A stretch of DNA of 60,606 nucleotides from Devosia sp. 66-14 (lineage in GTDB: Bacteria > Pseudomonadota > Alphaproteobacteria > Rhizobiales > Devosiaceae): the NCBI GenBank assembly GCA_001899085.1, contig MKVB01000009.1, positions 51,652 to 112,257 on the forward strand. Direction: 5' to 3'. The translations under genes and the position numbers were made by a program. The first letter of the stretch is position 1. Each line of letters begins with the position of its first letter. This document shows, piece by piece, positions 16,374 to 24,898 of this stretch. The notes beneath the pieces are model-generated. The model saw only the letters and a program-made list of their open reading frames with translations. It was not told where the DNA came from and ran no database searches.

Positions 16374-17162
16374 CTAGAGCGTCCGACCCCAGCGTTCGAG
16401 CCAGTCGACACCGAACGCCACCATGGCGTCGGCGGGAACGAGCACCGAGCTCGCCTCGCCGATCCGGCCCCGCGTGCCGCGGCCGGTGGCGAGGAACGCC
16501 TCGACGATGGTGGCAAAATAGCCGTCGGGCAGCCCATCCGGCGGATCGGAGGTGTCGAACTCCTCGAACCAGCGCCAGACGGTCCGGCCGTCGACAAGGA
16601 TCGGCGCCTCGTAGCGCAGGACGCGCTTATTGGGGAAGTCGGCGAGGTGCTCGGCGTGATGCAGCAGCGTCATGGTATCGAGCGGAGCGCCAAGCATCAG
16701 CACCTTGCCCCTGGCCTCGACCAGCTTGCCGAGCGGCGATTGCGGGCCGTAGCCGTAATCGAGCGCGTGGTCGGCGGTGAACCACTCGGCCTCGCCGCCG
16801 AGCGCCGCCATCGACGCGCCGGGGCTGCCGCTGCGCAGCGCGCCCGGCGTGGTTCGCAGCAGCTCCGGCCAATAGCCATTGTCGCGGGTCGAGCGCGAGC
16901 GCAGCGGGTCGAATGCCGGGACATGCGGGCGCAACGACAGTTCATCGCGCACCTCGTCCTCGAGCTGCCAGTCGCAATAGCCCAGGATAGTGCCGGCCGG
17001 GCCGATCACGTCGCGCAGCGCGTCGAGGATGTCGTCCGGTCCGCCCAGCACCTTGCCGACCTGGCGCAACGCGGCATGAACCAGCACGGCGTCGCCGTCG
17101 GCGAGGCCGATGGCGCTCAGATCGCGCGCCAGGCTCTCACGCGTGGCGTACCCGTCGGTCAC
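16374..17162 (-). CDS. AAC(3)-type aminoglycoside N-acetyltransferase family
   Basis: A 262-residue protein of the antibiotic acetyltransferase (AAC(3)) family, which acetylates the 3-amino group of aminoglycosides using acetyl-CoA. Visible family features: GDAVLVHAALRQVGKVLGG, FDPLRSRSTRDNGYWPELLR, YGPQSPLGKLVEARGKVLML and TLLHHAEH containing the conserved His/Glu. It starts with GTG overlapping the stop of the hxlR gene by 4 bp, so the two are co-translated. Drug specificity cannot be read from sequence; many chromosomal members have other substrates. Confidence 0.87.
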   Translation of the reverse strand: MTDGYATRESLARDLSAIGLADGDAVLVHAALRQVGKVLGGPDDILDALRDVIGPAGTILGYCDWQLEDEVRDELSLRPHVPAFDPLRSRSTRDNGYWPELLRTTPGALRSGSPGASMAALGGEAEWFTADHALDYGYGPQSPLGKLVEARGKVLMLGAPLDTMTLLHHAEHLADFPNKRVLRYEAPILVDGRTVWRWFEEFDTSDPPDGLPDGYFATIVEAFLATGRGTRGRIGEASSVLVPADAMVAFGVDWLERWGRTL

Positions 17163-17575
17163 CTGGCCGCGCCGGCGTAGCGCCGCTCGGGCGGCAGTTG
17201 CTCATCGGCGCCCTCGTGCAACGCGTCGTAGTCGCGACGCGCGCGCTGCACCTCGCCCTGGTGCTGATCAGCCCAGTTCCACAGCGCGTCGAGCGGTTCC
17301 TGCAGGGTGCGACCGAGGTCGGTGAGCTGGTATTCGACCCGCGGCGGGATCTCGGGGAAAACCGTGCGCGTGACGAGGCCGTCGCGCTCGAGGTTCCGCA
17401 GCGTCAGGGTCAGCATGCGCTGGCTGATGCCGCCGATGGCTTGCCGCAACTCGTTGAAGCGCATGGTCTTGCGCTTCAGATAGCCGACGATCATGACGCT
17501 CCACTTGTCGCCGATGCGGTTCAGGATATCGCCCATGGCATTGCAGGTTTCACTGCGGCCGGGGATCGGTTTCAT
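17159..17575 (-). CDS. HxlR-family transcriptional regulator
   Basis: A 138-residue winged-helix regulator of the HxlR/MarR-like group: CNAMGDILNRIGDKWSVMIV, RFNELRQAIGGISQRMLTLTL and the wing VEYQLTDLGRTL. A longer frame opens at 17620, but AAGGAGG lies 7 bp before the ATG at 17575, so that start is preferred. The conserved Cys near the N-terminus could act as a redox sensor, as in some relatives. It is translationally coupled to the AAC(3) gene. Confidence 0.88.
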   Translation of the reverse strand: MKPIPGRSETCNAMGDILNRIGDKWSVMIVGYLKRKTMRFNELRQAIGGISQRMLTLTLRNLERDGLVTRTVFPEIPPRVEYQLTDLGRTLQEPLDALWNWADQHQGEVQRARRDYDALHEGADEQLPPERRYAGAAR

Positions 17576-17601
17576 TGGTCTGCCTCCTTGAGGCGTTACA
17601 T

Positions 17602-17638
17602 TAGTCACAAATATAGACACGGTTACTGGTTGTGACTA
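17602..17638. promoter_or_regulatory. Inverted repeat upstream of hxlR
   Basis: TAGTCACAA (17602-17610) and TTGTGACTA (17630-17638) are perfect 9-bp inverted arms around a 19-bp AT-richer spacer, 27 bp upstream of the hxlR ATG and 84 bp upstream of the divergent beta-glucosidase. The minus-strand spacer contains TATATT, a candidate -10. It is the likely operator of the HxlR protein and could affect both directions. Confidence 0.7.
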
Positions 17639-17721
17639 GGGGGAGCCCCGGCGGCTCGGGTCGTTGCCTCTCCGGGGATGGCGCGCTAAGGCGTGTGGAA
17701 CGTTCAACAAAGGAGACAACG

Positions 17722-20178
17722 ATGGGGCGGATCGAAGAGCTGGTCGACCGGATGACGCTCGAGGAGCAGGTGAGCCTGTTATCGGGTGAGGACTTCTGGT
17801 CGCTGCCGGCGATCGACCGGCTCGAGATCGGCAAGCTCCGGGTCACCGACGGGCCGAACGGGGCGCGCGGCGGCGGCTCGCTGATCGGCGGGGTGAAGTC
17901 GGCGGCGTTCCCGGTGGGGATCGCGCTCGGCGCCAGCTGGAACGTCAGGCTGCTCAACGAGATCGGCGCGGCGCTGGCCGAGGAAGTGAAATCGAAGGGC
18001 GCGCATGTCAGCCTCGCCCCGACGGTGAACCTGCACCGCTCGGTCAGCAACGGTCGCAATTTCGAGTGCTACTCGGAGGATCCGATCCTCACCGCCAACC
18101 TCGCCGTCGGCTATATCGAGGGGCTGCAGGGGCAGGGGGTATCGGCGACGATCAAGCATTTCGCCGGCAACGAATCCGAGATCGAGCGCACCACCATCAG
18201 CTCGGAGATCGACGAACGGACGCTGCGCGAGCTCTATCTCGTGCCGTTCGAGTGGGCGGTGAAGCGGGCCGGCACCTGGGGCATCATGAGCTCGTACAAC
18301 AAGCTCAACGGCACCTTCACCAGCGAGAACCCCTGGCTGCTCGACCAGGTGCTGCGTCGGGAATGGCATTATGACGGCGTGGTGATGTCGGATTGGTTCG
18401 GCTCGCACTCCACCGCGCCCACCGTCAATGCCGGCCTCGACCTCGAGATGCCGGGACCGGCGCGCGACCGTGGCGAAAAGCTGGCGGCGGCAGTGGAAGC
18501 CGGCGAGGTCAGCCGCGACACGCTCAGGGCTCGCGTGCTCGACGTGCTGCGGCTGATGCAGCGGACCGGCGCGCTCGACGATCACCGCGCGTGGGAGGAG
18601 CGGGCCGATGACCGGGCCGAGCACCGGGCGCTGATCCGCCGGGCCGGCGCCGAAGGCGCGGTGCTGCTGAAGAATGAAGGCGAGCTGCTGCCGCTTACCG
18701 GGGCGGGGCGGATCGCGGTGATCGGCCCGAATGCGAAAGTGGCGCAGATCATGGGGGGTGGCAGTGCGCAGCTCAACCCGCATTATCGGGTATCGCCATG
18801 GGAGGGGCTGGTTGCGGCGCTGGGCGAGGATCGGCTGAGCTATGCGGCGGGGGCGACCAACCACCGCTTCGAGCCGCTGCTGCGTGGCGGGTTCACGGCC
18901 GAGTATTTCGCCAACGAGGCGTTGAGCGACGCGCCGGTGTTCACCGAGACGCTGGAGGAGGCGCAGGCGTTCTGGATCGGCCGGGTCGGCGGCGGCAAGG
19001 TCGATCCGCTGCATTTTTCCGCGCGGCTCACCGGGCGGTTCACCCCGGAGGCGAGCGGCGAATATCGGGTCGGCATCTACAGTGCCGGTTTTTCGCGCGT
19101 GCTGGTCGATGGCAGGCTGGTCGCCGATGCGTGGAGCAACTGGAAGAAGGGGCGCACCTTCTTCGAAGAAGGCTGCGACGAAGTCGTCGGCACCATCGAT
19201 CTCGAGGCTGGCCGCAGCTATGAGGTGGTGATCGAGTTCGCCACCAAGCCGTTCGCCACGCTGGGGCTCGCCGCCTTCGCTGCCGGCATCGGCCTGCCGC
19301 TCGGCGACACAGCGATCGCCGAGGCGGTCGAGGCGGCGCGTGCGGCCGAGGTGGCGCTGCTGTTCGTCGGGCGCAATGGCGAATGGGACACCGAGGGCAG
19401 CGACCTCGACTCGATCGTCCTGCCCGGTCGGCAGGACGAGCTGATCGAGGCCGTCGCGGCGGTGAACCCGCGCACCGTGGTGGTGCTGCAGACCGGCGGG
19501 CCGGTGGAAATGCCGTGGCTGGGCAAGGTCGCAGCCGTGCTCGAGGCCTGGTATCCGGGGCAGGAGGCCGGCAACGCCATTGTCGATGTGCTGACCGGCG
19601 CCGCCGAGCCGGGCGGCCGGTTGCCGCAGAGCTTTCCGGTCAAATGGGCGGACAATCCGACCAACTCGCAGGATCGCGAGATCTATCCCGGGCTCGACGG
19701 CAAGGTGCGCTACGAGGAAGGCGTGTTCATCGGCTACCGGCACTATGATCGGCACGGTATCGCGCCGCTGTTCCCGTTCGGTTTCGGGCTCGGCTACAGC
19801 AGCTTTGCGGTCACAGACCTCGAACTGGATGCCAACCGGTTCGAAGCGGATGGCAGGGTGAGCGTCTCGGTCACGGTGGAGAATACCGGTCGCCGCGCCG
19901 GCTCCGAAGTGGTGCAGGTCTATGTGTCGGCGCCCGATGCGACGGTCCAGCGACCGGCCAAGGAGCTGAAGGCGTTCGAGAAGGTGCATCTGGGGCCGGG
20001 CGAGCGGCAGCGGGTGACGCTGCAGCTCGATGACCGGGCGTTCGCCTATTACCGCACGGAGGCGCAGCACTGGCTGGTGGAGCCGGGGCGCTACGTGATC
20101 CGGGTGGCGCGGCATGCCGCCGATGCGGGGTTGTCGGCGGAGGTGGCGCGGCGGGATCGGTTGCTGCTGCCGGTGTGA
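17722..20178 (+). CDS. GH3 beta-glucosidase with PA14 insert
   Basis: An 818-residue glycoside hydrolase family 3 enzyme. The N-terminal barrel carries KHFAGNE and the nucleophile Asp224 in VVMSDWFGSH. The second domain resumes around residue 310, is interrupted by a PA14 carbohydrate-binding domain (about 389-540, GGFTAEYFANEAL ... RVGIYSAGFSRVLVDG), and carries the probable acid/base Glu558 (WDTEGSD). A fibronectin III-like domain closes the protein. No signal peptide. AAAGGAG precedes ATG 17722; a longer frame from 17632 has no such support. Likely hydrolyses imported beta-glucosides. Confidence 0.93.
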   Translation: MGRIEELVDRMTLEEQVSLLSGEDFWSLPAIDRLEIGKLRVTDGPNGARGGGSLIGGVKSAAFPVGIALGASWNVRLLNEIGAALAEEVKSKGAHVSLAPTVNLHRSVSNGRNFECYSEDPILTANLAVGYIEGLQGQGVSATIKHFAGNESEIERTTISSEIDERTLRELYLVPFEWAVKRAGTWGIMSSYNKLNGTFTSENPWLLDQVLRREWHYDGVVMSDWFGSHSTAPTVNAGLDLEMPGPARDRGEKLAAAVEAGEVSRDTLRARVLDVLRLMQRTGALDDHRAWEERADDRAEHRALIRRAGAEGAVLLKNEGELLPLTGAGRIAVIGPNAKVAQIMGGGSAQLNPHYRVSPWEGLVAALGEDRLSYAAGATNHRFEPLLRGGFTAEYFANEALSDAPVFTETLEEAQAFWIGRVGGGKVDPLHFSARLTGRFTPEASGEYRVGIYSAGFSRVLVDGRLVADAWSNWKKGRTFFEEGCDEVVGTIDLEAGRSYEVVIEFATKPFATLGLAAFAAGIGLPLGDTAIAEAVEAARAAEVALLFVGRNGEWDTEGSDLDSIVLPGRQDELIEAVAAVNPRTVVVLQTGGPVEMPWLGKVAAVLEAWYPGQEAGNAIVDVLTGAAEPGGRLPQSFPVKWADNPTNSQDREIYPGLDGKVRYEEGVFIGYRHYDRHGIAPLFPFGFGLGYSSFAVTDLELDANRFEADGRVSVSVTVENTGRRAGSEVVQVYVSAPDATVQRPAKELKAFEKVHLGPGERQRVTLQLDDRAFAYYRTEAQHWLVEPGRYVIRVARHAADAGLSAEVARRDRLLLPV

Positions 20179-20199
20179 CCAATGCGAGGCGGGTGCGCC

Positions 20200-20338
20200 G
20201 GGCTCCCCCCACCCCAGCTTCGCTACGGCTTCGCCCAACTGCGCTACCCTCCCCACAAGGGGGAGGGAGAGCAAGAGCCGCAATCTCAGTATTGCGTCTC
20301 CCTCCCCTTGTGGGGAGGGATCAAGGGCGGGGGAGCCC
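20200..20338. repeat. Composite palindromic intergenic repeat
   Basis: Outer arms GGGCTCCCCC (20200-20209) and GGGGGAGCCC (20329-20338) enclose two inner hairpins: CCCTCCCC/GGGGGAGGG (20247-20267) and CTCCCTCCCC/GGGGAGGGA (20299-20320). The segment 20214-20233 recurs at 22903-22922 with 19 of 20 bases. It lies between two converging genes and is a multi-copy palindromic element that may end transcription from both sides. Confidence 0.75.
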
Positions 20339-20348
20339 CACGCTCGCC

Positions 20349-20921
20349 TCAAGCCGCCTTGGCGAACTGCGCGGCGTGCATGCCGACATAGAAGTCGAGA
20401 TTTTCGTCGGCTAGCCCGAGCCCGTCCATCACTGCGGCCATGAAGCTGACCGGCGAGGTGCCGCCGGCGGTGACGACGCGGCCGTCGGTCACCGCGGCGG
20501 GGGTGTCGCGATAGAGCGCCTTGCCGTGGTAGCCGGTGAAATCGAGGTAGCCGTCGCCATTGCTGGTGTGGCGGATGCCGTCGAGCAGGCCGGCCCTGGC
20601 GCCGGCCACCGTGCCGTCGCAGATCAGTCCGATGAGTTTGCCCTGGCGCTTCGCGTCGGTCAGCAGCGGCGCCATGTCCGGCGCCTCCGGGCTTTGCCAG
20701 ATGGTGCCGCCGCAGACGATGATGGCGTCATAGTCGGCGACGTCGACGGCTTCGAGCGCCAGTTGCGGCGTTACGCTCATATTGCCCGACGAGATCACCT
20801 GCTTGCCGCCGGGGGTCGCGTAGCTGGTTTCCACCTTGTAGAAACTGTGCGCCGCGGCATTGAGCGGGGCGGTCTCCCAGTCGGCGAAGCCTTCGGTGAG
20901 AATGGTGAGGATTGCGGTCAT
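20349..20921 (-). CDS. DJ-1/PfpI-family protein (class I amidotransferase-like)
   Basis: A 190-residue DJ-1/PfpI superfamily protein: ILTEGFADWE with the conserved acidic residue, YDAIIVCGGTIWQSP, and the nucleophile elbow LIGLICDGTVAGA containing the conserved Cys. No signal peptide. Typical roles are glyoxalase/deglycase or stress functions; the exact one is not evident. A longer frame reaches 21068, but ATG 20921 begins the family's first strand. Divergent from the WYL regulator 80 bp away, which may control it. Confidence 0.87.
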   Translation of the reverse strand: MTAILTILTEGFADWETAPLNAAAHSFYKVETSYATPGGKQVISSGNMSVTPQLALEAVDVADYDAIIVCGGTIWQSPEAPDMAPLLTDAKRQGKLIGLICDGTVAGARAGLLDGIRHTSNGDGYLDFTGYHGKALYRDTPAAVTDGRVVTAGGTSPVSFMAAVMDGLGLADENLDFYVGMHAAQFAKAA

Positions 20922-21000
20922 GTCGGTGCTCCCGTGTTGTCGATACGAGAAGGCTAGCCGCGCCCCGTACCCGATTTTGTCAGCAGCGATGGACGGCTGA

Positions 21001-21693
21001 ATGGCCAGGCGCTCCGAACGGTTGCTCAACCTGATGCAGGCGCTGCGGCGGCGGCGCCGGCCGGTCACCGGCGCGGTGCTGGCCGATGAGATGGGCGTTT
21101 CGCTGCGCTCGGTCTATCGCGACATCGAGACGCTGAAATCGATGGGCGCGGCGATCGACGGCGAGGCCGGGGTCGGTTTCCAGCTGCGCGCCGAACACTT
21201 CCTGCCGCCATTGATGTTCAGCGACGAGGAGATCGAGGCGCTGGTGCTTGGCCTGCGCGGACTGATCTACGGACCCGACGCGGAGATGGCGGCGACGGCG
21301 CGCGATGCCGCGAGCAAGATCGAGGCGGTGCTGCCCAGGGCCAGGCGCGACGAGATGCTGTCGGTGGGGTTGTTCGTCATTCCGCCGCGCACGATCGACG
21401 AGACCAACCCGCTGGGGCGGCTGCGCCGGGCGCTGCGCGAGGAAAAGCAGGTCTGGCTGGGGTATCGCGACAAGAGCGGCGCCGCCAGCGAGCGGACGGT
21501 CTATCCGGTGGCACTGGGTTATTTCGAGGGGTATCAGACGCTGGTCGCCTGGTGCACGCTCAGGCATGATTTCCGAAGTTTCCGGATCGACGGAATCACC
21601 GGGCTCGAAGTGCTGGAGACGGCTTTGCCGGAGCCGCGCCGTACGCTGTTCCACCGCTGGTCGAGCGCCCTAGATCTGCCCGACTTAACGTAG
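21001..21693 (+). CDS. WYL-domain transcriptional regulator (YafY-like)
   Basis: A 230-residue DNA-binding protein. The N-terminal DeoR-like helix-turn-helix reads RSERLLNLMQALRRRRRPVTG ... MGVSLRSVYRDIETLK, and the C-terminal WYL ligand domain contains KQVWLGYRDKSGAASERTVYPV and LVAWCTLRHDFRSFRIDGI. Length and order match the YafY family. Divergent from the DJ-1-like gene, its most likely target. Confidence 0.9.
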   Translation: MARRSERLLNLMQALRRRRRPVTGAVLADEMGVSLRSVYRDIETLKSMGAAIDGEAGVGFQLRAEHFLPPLMFSDEEIEALVLGLRGLIYGPDAEMAATARDAASKIEAVLPRARRDEMLSVGLFVIPPRTIDETNPLGRLRRALREEKQVWLGYRDKSGAASERTVYPVALGYFEGYQTLVAWCTLRHDFRSFRIDGITGLEVLETALPEPRRTLFHRWSSALDLPDLT

Positions 21694-21803
21694 AGGTAGC
21701 CGCCGTGCTTCAAAATCATTTGAGCGGTGGCGGGCGGCGGTTGAGCGACGCGAGCCACATTGCTAGAAACGCGCAACCCCTGAATACTGCCTCTGGAGGC
21801 GCC

Positions 21804-22880
21804 TTGCTCGCGCATCTTCGCCGGCGCATCTTCGCCAGCCTGTTGGTCATCCTCGCCTGCCTCGGCACGACGCCCGCCTGGGCCAACCCGCTGCTGCTGG
21901 TCGATGCGAACACGTTCGAGGTCCTCTACGCCGAGGACGCCGGTGTGCCGTGGCATCCGGCCTCGCTCACCAAGCTGATGACCGCCTATGTGGCGTTCGC
22001 CGCCATCAAGGCCGGCAAGGTGACCCTCGATACCAAGGTGAAGGTGTCCAAGAACGCCTGGAACCAGGCGCCGAGCAAATCCGGCCTCAAGGTCGGCGCC
22101 TCGGTGACCATGAAGGATGCGCTCTACATTCTGGTGGTGAAGTCCGCCAACGACATGGCCGTCGCCATTGCCGAAACGGTTTCCGGCTCAGTGCCCGCCT
22201 TTGTCGAGGAGATGAACGGCATGGCCGCGGCCATGGGGCTCACCGCCACGCATTTCGTCAATCCGCACGGGCTGCACAATGAGGGGCAGGTGACGTCGGC
22301 GCGGGACCTGGCGATTCTCGCCTTGATCCTCAGGCGCGACTTTCCCGAGTACCTGCCGATGTTCGGCACCGAGGCGGTGCGGCTGGGCCAGGCCAAGCTC
22401 GAATCCAATAACGGCTTGCTCGAGCATTTCGCCGGCACCACCGGGATGAAGACCGGCTATGTCTGCGCCTCGGGCCTCAATATCGTGGCGACGGTGGAGC
22501 GCGGTGGCCGCTCGATGCTGGCGGTGGTGCTGGGCGGCTCCTCGGCGCGCGAGCGCAACGAGATGACGGCGGAGCTGTTCCTGCGCGGATTGTCCGGCGC
22601 GGTGAACGGCACCGGCAAGAACGTGGTGCAGCTCAGCAATATCGACGAGCCGCCGGTCAACATGCGCGCGCAGATCTGCGGCAAGGAAGCCAAGGCCTAT
22701 GTGAAGGAGCGCGAAGCGGCGTTCCCGATGGGCCTCAAGGGGCATCCGAGCTACCTGACCGACGAGATCGACGGCGTGACCTATTCGGCCACCGACCTCG
22801 GGATTCTCATCGACGACGTGCCGCTGCCGCGGCCGCGCCCCACCTGGGCTCCGGCATCGGTGGCGTCGGTCGCAAACTGA
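21804..22880 (+). CDS. D-alanyl-D-alanine carboxypeptidase (DacA/DacD-like)
   Basis: A roughly 358-residue serine peptidase of the S11 family that trims peptidoglycan pentapeptides. The three penicillin-binding motifs are SLTK (Ser54/Lys57), SAN (from Ser114) and KTG (from Lys216). TTG at 21804 is preceded by TGGAGG and begins a clean signal peptide (RRRIFASLLVILACL ... WA). A longer frame opens with GTG at 21705 but puts about 33 non-signal residues ahead of it. The C-terminal part is divergent from E. coli PBP5, so membrane anchoring is uncertain. Confidence 0.88.
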   Translation: MLAHLRRRIFASLLVILACLGTTPAWANPLLLVDANTFEVLYAEDAGVPWHPASLTKLMTAYVAFAAIKAGKVTLDTKVKVSKNAWNQAPSKSGLKVGASVTMKDALYILVVKSANDMAVAIAETVSGSVPAFVEEMNGMAAAMGLTATHFVNPHGLHNEGQVTSARDLAILALILRRDFPEYLPMFGTEAVRLGQAKLESNNGLLEHFAGTTGMKTGYVCASGLNIVATVERGGRSMLAVVLGGSSARERNEMTAELFLRGLSGAVNGTGKNVVQLSNIDEPPVNMRAQICGKEAKAYVKEREAAFPMGLKGHPSYLTDEIDGVTYSATDLGILIDDVPLPRPRPTWAPASVASVAN

Positions 22881-22902
22881 AGCACCGGGGGTCACCCCAC
22901 AT

Positions 22903-22922
22903 CCAGCTGCGCTACGGCTTCG
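22903..22922. repeat. Fragment of palindromic repeat at the tusA 3' end
   Basis: CCAGCTGCGCTACGGCTTCG differs at one base from 20214-20233 inside the composite repeat. It overlaps the last codons and the TAG stop codon of the tusA-like gene on the minus strand (stop at 22912-22914), so the gene appears to use repeat sequence for its terminus. Confidence 0.6.
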
Positions 22923-23157
22923 TCTGGCTGCCCGATTTCACGATGGCAAAACGCAGCACGTCAGCCTCGGTGCCGACGTCACAGCCATGCCCGTTCTGCC
23001 GGCAATAAAGCGGGATATCGATCTTCGCCATCGGGTCTGTGGCGAGCACGATGAATGAAGCGCCCGCCGCCAGCTGCGACAGGCGCTTTTCCATCTTCAG
23101 CACCGGCAGCGGGCATTTCAGCCCGCGGCAGTCGATGATCTCGATGTCAGTCGTCAA
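22912..23157 (-). CDS. TusA-family sulfurtransferase
   Basis: An 81-residue TusA-like sulfur carrier: DCRGLKCPLPVLKMEKRL contains the CPxP signature with Cys15 as the persulfide site, followed by FIVLATDPMAKIDIPLYC. A longer frame reaches 23253, but it lies wholly inside the upstream lipoprotein gene. TTG 23157, overlapping that gene's end by 11 bp, gives the usual family length. Its extreme C-terminus is encoded by an intergenic-repeat fragment. Confidence 0.83.
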   Translation of the reverse strand: MTTDIEIIDCRGLKCPLPVLKMEKRLSQLAAGASFIVLATDPMAKIDIPLYCRQNGHGCDVGTEADVLRFAIVKSGSQTKP

Positions 23158-23626
23158 GCACCAGCACCCAATAGACGCCGTGCGACGAGTTCGGCTCGTA
23201 GGCGACGCCGAGGCCGGCGCGCCTGGCAGTGACGTCGGAGATCGCCGCGGCATCGGCCGGCACGGCGCGCCAGCCCGAGAAGGCTTCGGCGAAGGTGGTG
23301 TAGCCGGCGCTCAGCCGCATCACCACGGCGCCGGCCGGCAGGGCGGGCTGCGCGCCGGTCTTGGCATAGGCGGTGGCCAGCGACTGGGCGGTGTTGTCGA
23401 GCACGGTGTCGCCGCGCACGTCGGCGGCGCCCTGCGAGCGGCGGAAATCGTTGAGCAGGAACAGCGCCTCGACGCGGTTCAGCCTGGCGCCCGGCTGGTT
23501 CATCGGCGCCGACAGGCCGGGTGACAGCTGTGCGCCGCCGCCGCCCATCGAGCAGGCGGCAAGGGCGCCGGCGAGCACTGCGGTGAGCGCGATGCGGGCG
23601 AGAGCAGATGTGCTCCTGAGGTTCAT
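23147..23626 (-). CDS. CAP/SCP-domain lipoprotein
   Basis: A 159-residue secreted protein with a lipoprotein signal (LAGALAAC, lipidated Cys25) followed by a CAP (SCP/PR1) domain: RVEALFLLNDFRRSQG, LDNTAQSLATAYAKTG, the GYTTFAEAFSGW region and a final GVYWVLVLDD. Bacterial CAP proteins are extracytoplasmic; ligand or catalytic role is unknown. Overlaps the tusA-like gene downstream. Confidence 0.83.
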   Translation of the reverse strand: MNLRSTSALARIALTAVLAGALAACSMGGGGAQLSPGLSAPMNQPGARLNRVEALFLLNDFRRSQGAADVRGDTVLDNTAQSLATAYAKTGAQPALPAGAVVMRLSAGYTTFAEAFSGWRAVPADAAAISDVTARRAGLGVAYEPNSSHGVYWVLVLDD

Positions 23627-23677
23627 GTTCGGGTCCTCCTTGCACGGCCGGAGACGTCCGGCATGGCCTCATGCAAC

Positions 23678-23754
23678 TGGTGACCCCGATGAGATTCGAA
23701 CTCATGGCCTCAGGATTAGGAATCCTGCGCTCTATCCTGCTGAGCTACGGGGTC
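23678..23754 (-). tRNA. tRNA-Arg (CCT anticodon)
   Basis: The minus strand folds as a 77-nt tRNA: acceptor GACCCCG/CGGGGTC with encoded ACCA, D arm GTAGCTCAGCAGGATAGAGC, anticodon stem-loop CAGGA-TTCCTAA-TCCTG (anticodon CCT) and T arm with GTTCGAATC. It reads AGG codons. Confidence 0.95.
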
Positions 23755-23851
23755 GCCGAGCCTCGACATAGCAAATGCGCCGCGTCGTGCAAACCATCCC
23801 TTCGGCATTACCATCGTCGCAGGGGTCGATTGGACAGGCGGATCGTTCGGC

Positions 23852-24664
23852 TTACGACAGGGCCGGGTTACCGGCCGCCATGACCAGCTCGGCGGTGGTG
23901 GGGGCAGCGACGTCGGCGGGGCAGGCGCCCATCGGGTCGCTGGGGAGGCCGGAACCGGCGTTGAAGACATAGCGGCCGCCGCAGGCCCCGACCGTTGCGG
24001 GTCGCTGCGTCTGGGCCAGCACGTCGTAGCCCTGCTTGAGGTTGCGCCAGAACGCGATGTTGGGGTTGGCGGCATGCCGGGTCAGGTTGGCCTCGGTCAT
24101 GCGGAACGGATAGAGCTCGAGCTTGAAACTCTGGTTGCCACCGGCAAAGCTCTCGCGCGCCAGGGCGTAGATTTCCTTCATCTGCTCGTCGGTCATGGCG
24201 TAGCAACCGACCGATTTGCAGTCGCCATGGATCATCAGGTTGGTGCCGGTGCGGCCCTGGGCGCGATCGAGCCGGTTGGGGAAGCCGGTGTTGAACGAGA
24301 GGTAGTAGCTGGATTTGGGATTCATCATCCCCGCCGTCACCTCATAGAAGCCCTCGGGCGACTGGTAGTCGCCTTCCTTGACCTTGGGGCCCAGCTCACC
24401 GGACCATTTGCAGATGGCGTAGGTCTTGAACAGGCGGTAGTTGCCGCGGCTATCCGGCTTCCAGACCTCGAGTTCCGAGCTTTCCTTGAACACGCGCACC
24501 AGCATCGGCGCGGCCGGGGTGGTGTCGAGCGCGGCGAGCACGCTGACGGTGCGGGCGGAAAGCGGCTGCTTGTCCTTGGTGAGGCCGCCCAGCGACGAGC
24601 AGCCGGCGAGGACAAAGGTCAGCAGCAGGGCGGTCAGCAGGGCAGGCACGGGGGATCTACGCAT
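23852..24664 (-). CDS. YafK/DpaA-type L,D-transpeptidase-fold lipoprotein (copy 1)
   Basis: A roughly 270-residue murein L,D-transpeptidase family protein (YkuD fold, YafK branch). A lipoprotein signal ends LAGC (Cys22). The catalytic block HGDCKSVGCYAM gives His146 and Cys154, with the family segment VFKESSELEVWK near residue 58. E. coli YafK (DpaA/LdtF) cleaves the peptidoglycan-Lpp link rather than forming cross-links. Two more paralogues lie at 57186 and 58278. Start: GAGAG lies 6 bp before the ATG at 24664; a GTG 6 bp upstream is the alternative. Confidence 0.85.
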   Translation of the reverse strand: MRRSPVPALLTALLLTFVLAGCSSLGGLTKDKQPLSARTVSVLAALDTTPAAPMLVRVFKESSELEVWKPDSRGNYRLFKTYAICKWSGELGPKVKEGDYQSPEGFYEVTAGMMNPKSSYYLSFNTGFPNRLDRAQGRTGTNLMIHGDCKSVGCYAMTDEQMKEIYALARESFAGGNQSFKLELYPFRMTEANLTRHAANPNIAFWRNLKQGYDVLAQTQRPATVGACGGRYVFNAGSGLPSDPMGACPADVAAPTTAELVMAAGNPALS

Positions 24665-24898
24665 GGGCACTCTCGATCGCGACCGGCACAGGATAGAGGC
24701 GGATGGTTACCCAGCCCTTGCCAAGCGGATCTCGGCGCGCCGATGCCGCCCCGCAGCGAAGCGATCCCCACAGGGAACCCGGGACGCGCCGGGCCGTTAA
24801 GCGCAGCCGGCGCCGGCCCGTTCATGGCCGCGCTGGCAAGGGTGGTCCTCGAAGCGCTAGGCTGGTGACCGCCAATAGACAAACCATGGAGTTTTCTG

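Noticed and set aside
17779-20352. 857-codon minus-strand frame opposite the beta-glucosidase
   Set aside because: The plus-strand GH3 enzyme has all catalytic motifs; the opposite frame has low-complexity, His/Arg/Gln-rich sequence and no recognisable domain.
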